NCBI GenBank assembly: GCA_046726955.1
Contig: JBKPBQ010000344.1
Coordinates: forward strand, 1-7,434
Direction of reading: 5' to 3'
DNA from: CAVPGH01 sp046726955
GTDB taxonomy: Bacteria > Acidobacteriota > Vicinamibacteria > Fen-336
DNA: 7,434 bases
Below the pieces are notes generated by a model, which saw nothing but the letters and a program-made list of their open reading frames with translations, was not told the origin of the DNA and made no database searches. The translations under genes and the position numbers were made by a program. Of the stretch, positions 5,606 to 7,434 are shown piece by piece (positions within the stretch are counted from its first letter, which is position 1; every line of letters starts with the position of its first letter).

Positions 5606-6334
5606 ATGCACGCGGACCTCGAGAAGCTGATCGCCCTCCAGCAGGCGGAAGTGGAGCTCCGACGGGTGGAGGAGAAGCTCAAGAACGTTCCGCGGGCGCG
5701 GGAGCAGATGGAGGCCCGCCTCGCCGAGGACCGCGGCCGGCTCGACGCCGCGAAGGGCGCGCTCGCCGACTCCCAGAAAGCCCGCAAGCAGCACGAAGCC
5801 GCGCTCCAGGACCTCGAGACCAAGCGGTCGAAGTACAAGGGCCAGCTCATGGAGGTCAAGACGAACAAGGAATACACGGCGATGCTCCACGAGATCGAGG
5901 GTGTCGAGCGCGACATCCGCGAGCGGGAGGACCAGGTCCTCGCCGAGATGGAGCGCGCCGAGGCCTTGTCCGCGGAGGTCAAGCGCGAGGAGGCCCTCTT
6001 CAAGAGCGTCGAGGAGAATGCGCGCGCGGAGGCCCAGGCCCTGGAGTCCGATGGGCGCAAGCTCGAGGAGGAGCACCGGCGCCTGCAGGCGGCCCGCGAC
6101 GCCACCGCGGCCACGGTCCCCGAGGACGCCATGCAGCTCTTCCAGCGCGTGGCCCGGCTGCGGGGGGTGGCAGTCGCGGAGGCCCGTGACGACATGTGCC
6201 AGCTCTGCCACGTCAAGCTGCGGCCGCAGCTCTACCTGGAGCTCAAGAGGAACGAGAGCATCGTGCAGTGCGCGCACTGCAGCCGCATCCTCTACTACGT
6301 GCCCACCGCGCCCGCGGTCGCTCCCGGACCGTGA
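5606..6334 (+). CDS. Coiled-coil protein with C-terminal C4 zinc ribbon (zf-RING_7/DUF164, CdsZ-like)
   Basis: This is a 242-residue cytoplasmic protein without signal peptide or membrane segment. Residues about 1-175 are charged, Glu/Lys/Arg/Ala-rich heptads forming a long antiparallel coiled coil. They include the family hallmark VKTNKEYTAMLHEIEGVE (about 84-101) near the hairpin turn. The C-terminus carries a four-cysteine zinc site: C198 and C201 (MCQLCHVKLRP) with C222 and C225 (QCAHCSRILYY). Relatives include mycobacterial Rv2229c, chlamydial CdsZ and Helicobacter HP0958, linked in different species to secretion, RpoN or RNA binding; no single function is settled. ATG 5606 has only a weak GGAA ribosome site. 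It overlaps the RNase H gene by 4 nt, the same pairing seen in mycobacteria (Rv2229c with the RNase H domain protein Rv2228c), hinting at a conserved nucleic-acid-related role. Confidence 0.92.
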   Translation: MHADLEKLIALQQAEVELRRVEEKLKNVPRAREQMEARLAEDRGRLDAAKGALADSQKARKQHEAALQDLETKRSKYKGQLMEVKTNKEYTAMLHEIEGVERDIREREDQVLAEMERAEALSAEVKREEALFKSVEENARAEAQALESDGRKLEEEHRRLQAARDATAATVPEDAMQLFQRVARLRGVAVAEARDDMCQLCHVKLRPQLYLELKRNESIVQCAHCSRILYYVPTAPAVAPGP

Positions 6335-6765
6335 CCGACGCCGCGCCTCGCGGCCTCCTCCGCATCCACTTCGACGGCGGCAGCCGCGGCAACCCCGGCG
6401 ACGCCGCCTTCGGCGTGCACGTGGCTGACGCCGAGGGCCGGGGAGTGGCCGAGCTCTACGGCTTCCTGGGCCGGGCGACCAACAACGTCGCCGAGTACCA
6501 AGGTCTCCTTCACGCCCTCCAGTGGGCGGTGGCGCGCGGGGAGAAGCGGGTCCACCTCTTCTCGGACTCGGAGCTGATCGTCCGCCAGATCGAGGGAAAG
6601 TACCGGGTGAAGAACCCCGACCTTCGCCCGCTCTACGAGAAGGCGCGGATCCTCATGACGCGTTTCTCCGAGGTGCGGCTCACGCACGTGCCGCGCGAGG
6701 AGAACCGCCAGGCGGACTCCCTCGTCAATCGGGCCCTCGACGAGCGGGCCTCCAAGCTCGACTAG
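6331..6765 (+). CDS. Type I ribonuclease H (RVT_3-like RNase HI family)
   Basis: This 144-residue protein is an RNase H fold enzyme that cleaves the RNA strand of RNA-DNA hybrids. The four catalytic acids are in place: D15 (HFDGGSRGNPG), E55 (NNVAEYQGL), D79 (LFSDSELIVRQI) and D129 (ENRQADSLVNRA). The sequence GKYRVKNPDLRPLY between the third and fourth acids is typical of the short archaeal/Gram-positive/Rv2228c-like group, not the E. coli RnhA group. I chose GTG 6331, which overlaps the stop of the zinc-ribbon gene as GTGA; a longer frame from 6196 exists but would add 45 residues without homology that only shadow the zinc-ribbon gene. There is no Shine-Dalgarno, so translation is probably coupled. 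Its stop TAG (6763-6765) is shared back-to-back with the converging gene. Confidence 0.93.
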   Translation: MTDAAPRGLLRIHFDGGSRGNPGDAAFGVHVADAEGRGVAELYGFLGRATNNVAEYQGLLHALQWAVARGEKRVHLFSDSELIVRQIEGKYRVKNPDLRPLYEKARILMTRFSEVRLTHVPREENRQADSLVNRALDERASKLD

Positions 6766-7434
6766 CGGTCGGCTCGATCCGAGCGAAAGCCCACGAAGCT
6801 GAGCATCCGCCCGGCCCCCGGGCCGCTGCGCCGGTACGAGTGGTAGAGGTCGGGGCGACAGAAGGTGCACTCGTCCACGTCCGCGACGTGCTCGGCGAGG
6901 ACGCCCGACTCCACGAGCTGCCGCCGGTTCGCGCCGCGCACGTCGAGGTGGGGCCGCCCCCGAGGTCCGGGCCGGAAGAAGTCCGACCCCGCGTCGCCGA
7001 AGGCCGCTCGGAGCTCCTCGCCGACCTCGTAGCAGCAGGGACCGATCGCGGGGCCGAGGGCGGCGGCTAGGTCCGCGGGACGCGAGCCCGCCCTGCGCAG
7101 CGCCTCCACCGCGCGCGCCGCGACGCCGGCCGCCGTCCCCCGCCATCCGGCGTGGACAGCAGCAACCCGGCGCCCGACTGGATCGACGAGCAGCACGGGA
7201 AGGCAGTCCGCCGTCTCCACGCCCACGATCAAACCCGGCTGGCTGGCCATCCCGGAGTCGGCTTCGGGAGTGCCCTCCCAGGGCGCTTCGACGACCCGCG
7301 ACCCGTGCACCTGCTTCAGGAAGAGCAGGCGACCCGCGTCGTGCAGGGTGCGGGTGAGGCGGATCCGCGCCTCCTCGCGCGTCTCCGCCGGGGCGTGGAG
7401 GGACCGCCGCTCGAACCCGTGCACGAGATCGGGG
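6762..7434 (-). CDS. pgeF: PgeF/YfiH family purine nucleoside phosphorylase (laccase-domain, DUF152), N-terminus cut
   Basis: The family members cleave purine nucleosides by phosphorolysis and deaminate adenosine; the older name is multicopper polyphenol oxidase. Counting from GTG 7424, the zinc ligands are H40 (LKQVHGSRVV), C74 (VETADCLPVLL) and H91 (AAVHAGWRGT). Other signatures are LGPAIGPCCYEVGEEL (123-138) and near the end CTFCRPDLYHSYRRSG. GTG 7424 is the first in-frame start in the window, but the following HGFERR matches the HGFSTR motif that usually lies some 15-25 residues into the protein, and the frame stays open to the edge. The true start is therefore probably outside the window. 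The stop TAG (6764-6762) overlaps the RNase H stop by 4 nt. PgeF is otherwise a cytoplasmic housekeeping salvage enzyme with no evident link to its neighbours. Confidence 0.93.
   Translation of the reverse strand, partial: PDLVHGFERRSLHAPAETREEARIRLTRTLHDAGRLLFLKQVHGSRVVEAPWEGTPEADSGMASQPGLIVGVETADCLPVLLVDPVGRRVAAVHAGWRGTAAGVAARAVEALRRAGSRPADLAAALGPAIGPCCYEVGEELRAAFGDAGSDFFRPGPRGRPHLDVRGANRRQLVESGVLAEHVADVDECTFCRPDLYHSYRRSGPGAGRMLSFVGFRSDRADR

Noticed and set aside
5471..6277. Minus-strand 268-residue frame, Leu-rich
   Set aside because: Antisense of the Glu/Lys coiled coil of the zinc-ribbon protein, which typically yields Leu/Phe-rich shadows.
1..7434. CRISPR arrays, insertion sequences, integrase or attachment sites near the tRNA
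   Set aside because: No spaced short repeats, transposase or integrase motif, or duplicate of the tRNA 3' end was seen; the only tandem repeat is inside the precursor gene.

Overview
The window is high-GC bacterial DNA with dense gene packing, start/stop overlaps and long antisense open frames of the kind high GC produces. A secreted FG-GAP/ASPIC (CRTAC1-like) protein in an operon with a TPR protein, plus a zinc-ribbon/RNase H pair, suggests Acidobacteriota or a similar soil or sediment lineage. That placement is an inference from gene content, not a proven assignment.

Layout, left to right. (1) On the minus strand, a two-gene operon: a CRTAC1-like beta-propeller protein (1341-3083) followed 4 nt later by a TPR-repeat protein that runs off the left edge (1-1336). 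The TPR gene has no stop codon inside the window, so a start-to-stop ORF search would miss it. (2) A 48-nt divergent promoter region and then, on the plus strand, a tRNA with anticodon CAT (3132-3208), best read as tRNA-Ile2. (3) On the minus strand, a compact RiPP-type metallophore operon in the order precursor (4995-5339), MNIO/DUF692 enzyme (4052-4912), DUF2063 partner protein (3217-4062). (4) A 266-nt divergent intergenic region with a good promoter for the precursor. (5) On the plus strand, a coiled-coil/zinc-ribbon protein (5606-6334) that overlaps a type I RNase H (6331-6765) by 4 nt. (6) Converging on the RNase H gene and sharing the palindromic stop CTAG with it, a PgeF/YfiH (laccase-domain) purine nucleoside phosphorylase gene (6762 to the right edge, N-terminus cut).

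The most interesting part is the metallophore operon. Its precursor is a 114-residue exported peptide whose mature part is almost entirely two 39-residue repeats, each with six cysteines in the same spacing and CKG motifs. It has a twin-arginine-like signal. The adjacent MNIO enzyme keeps all its expected metal ligands, and the DUF2063 protein is its usual partner. Together they look like a bufferin/Hvf-type system in which cysteines are oxidatively modified in the cytoplasm and the product is exported to bind copper or another metal. A perfect 11-bp hairpin between precursor and enzyme genes, and the contrast between a strong Shine-Dalgarno on the precursor and none on the enzyme, fit high precursor and low enzyme output.
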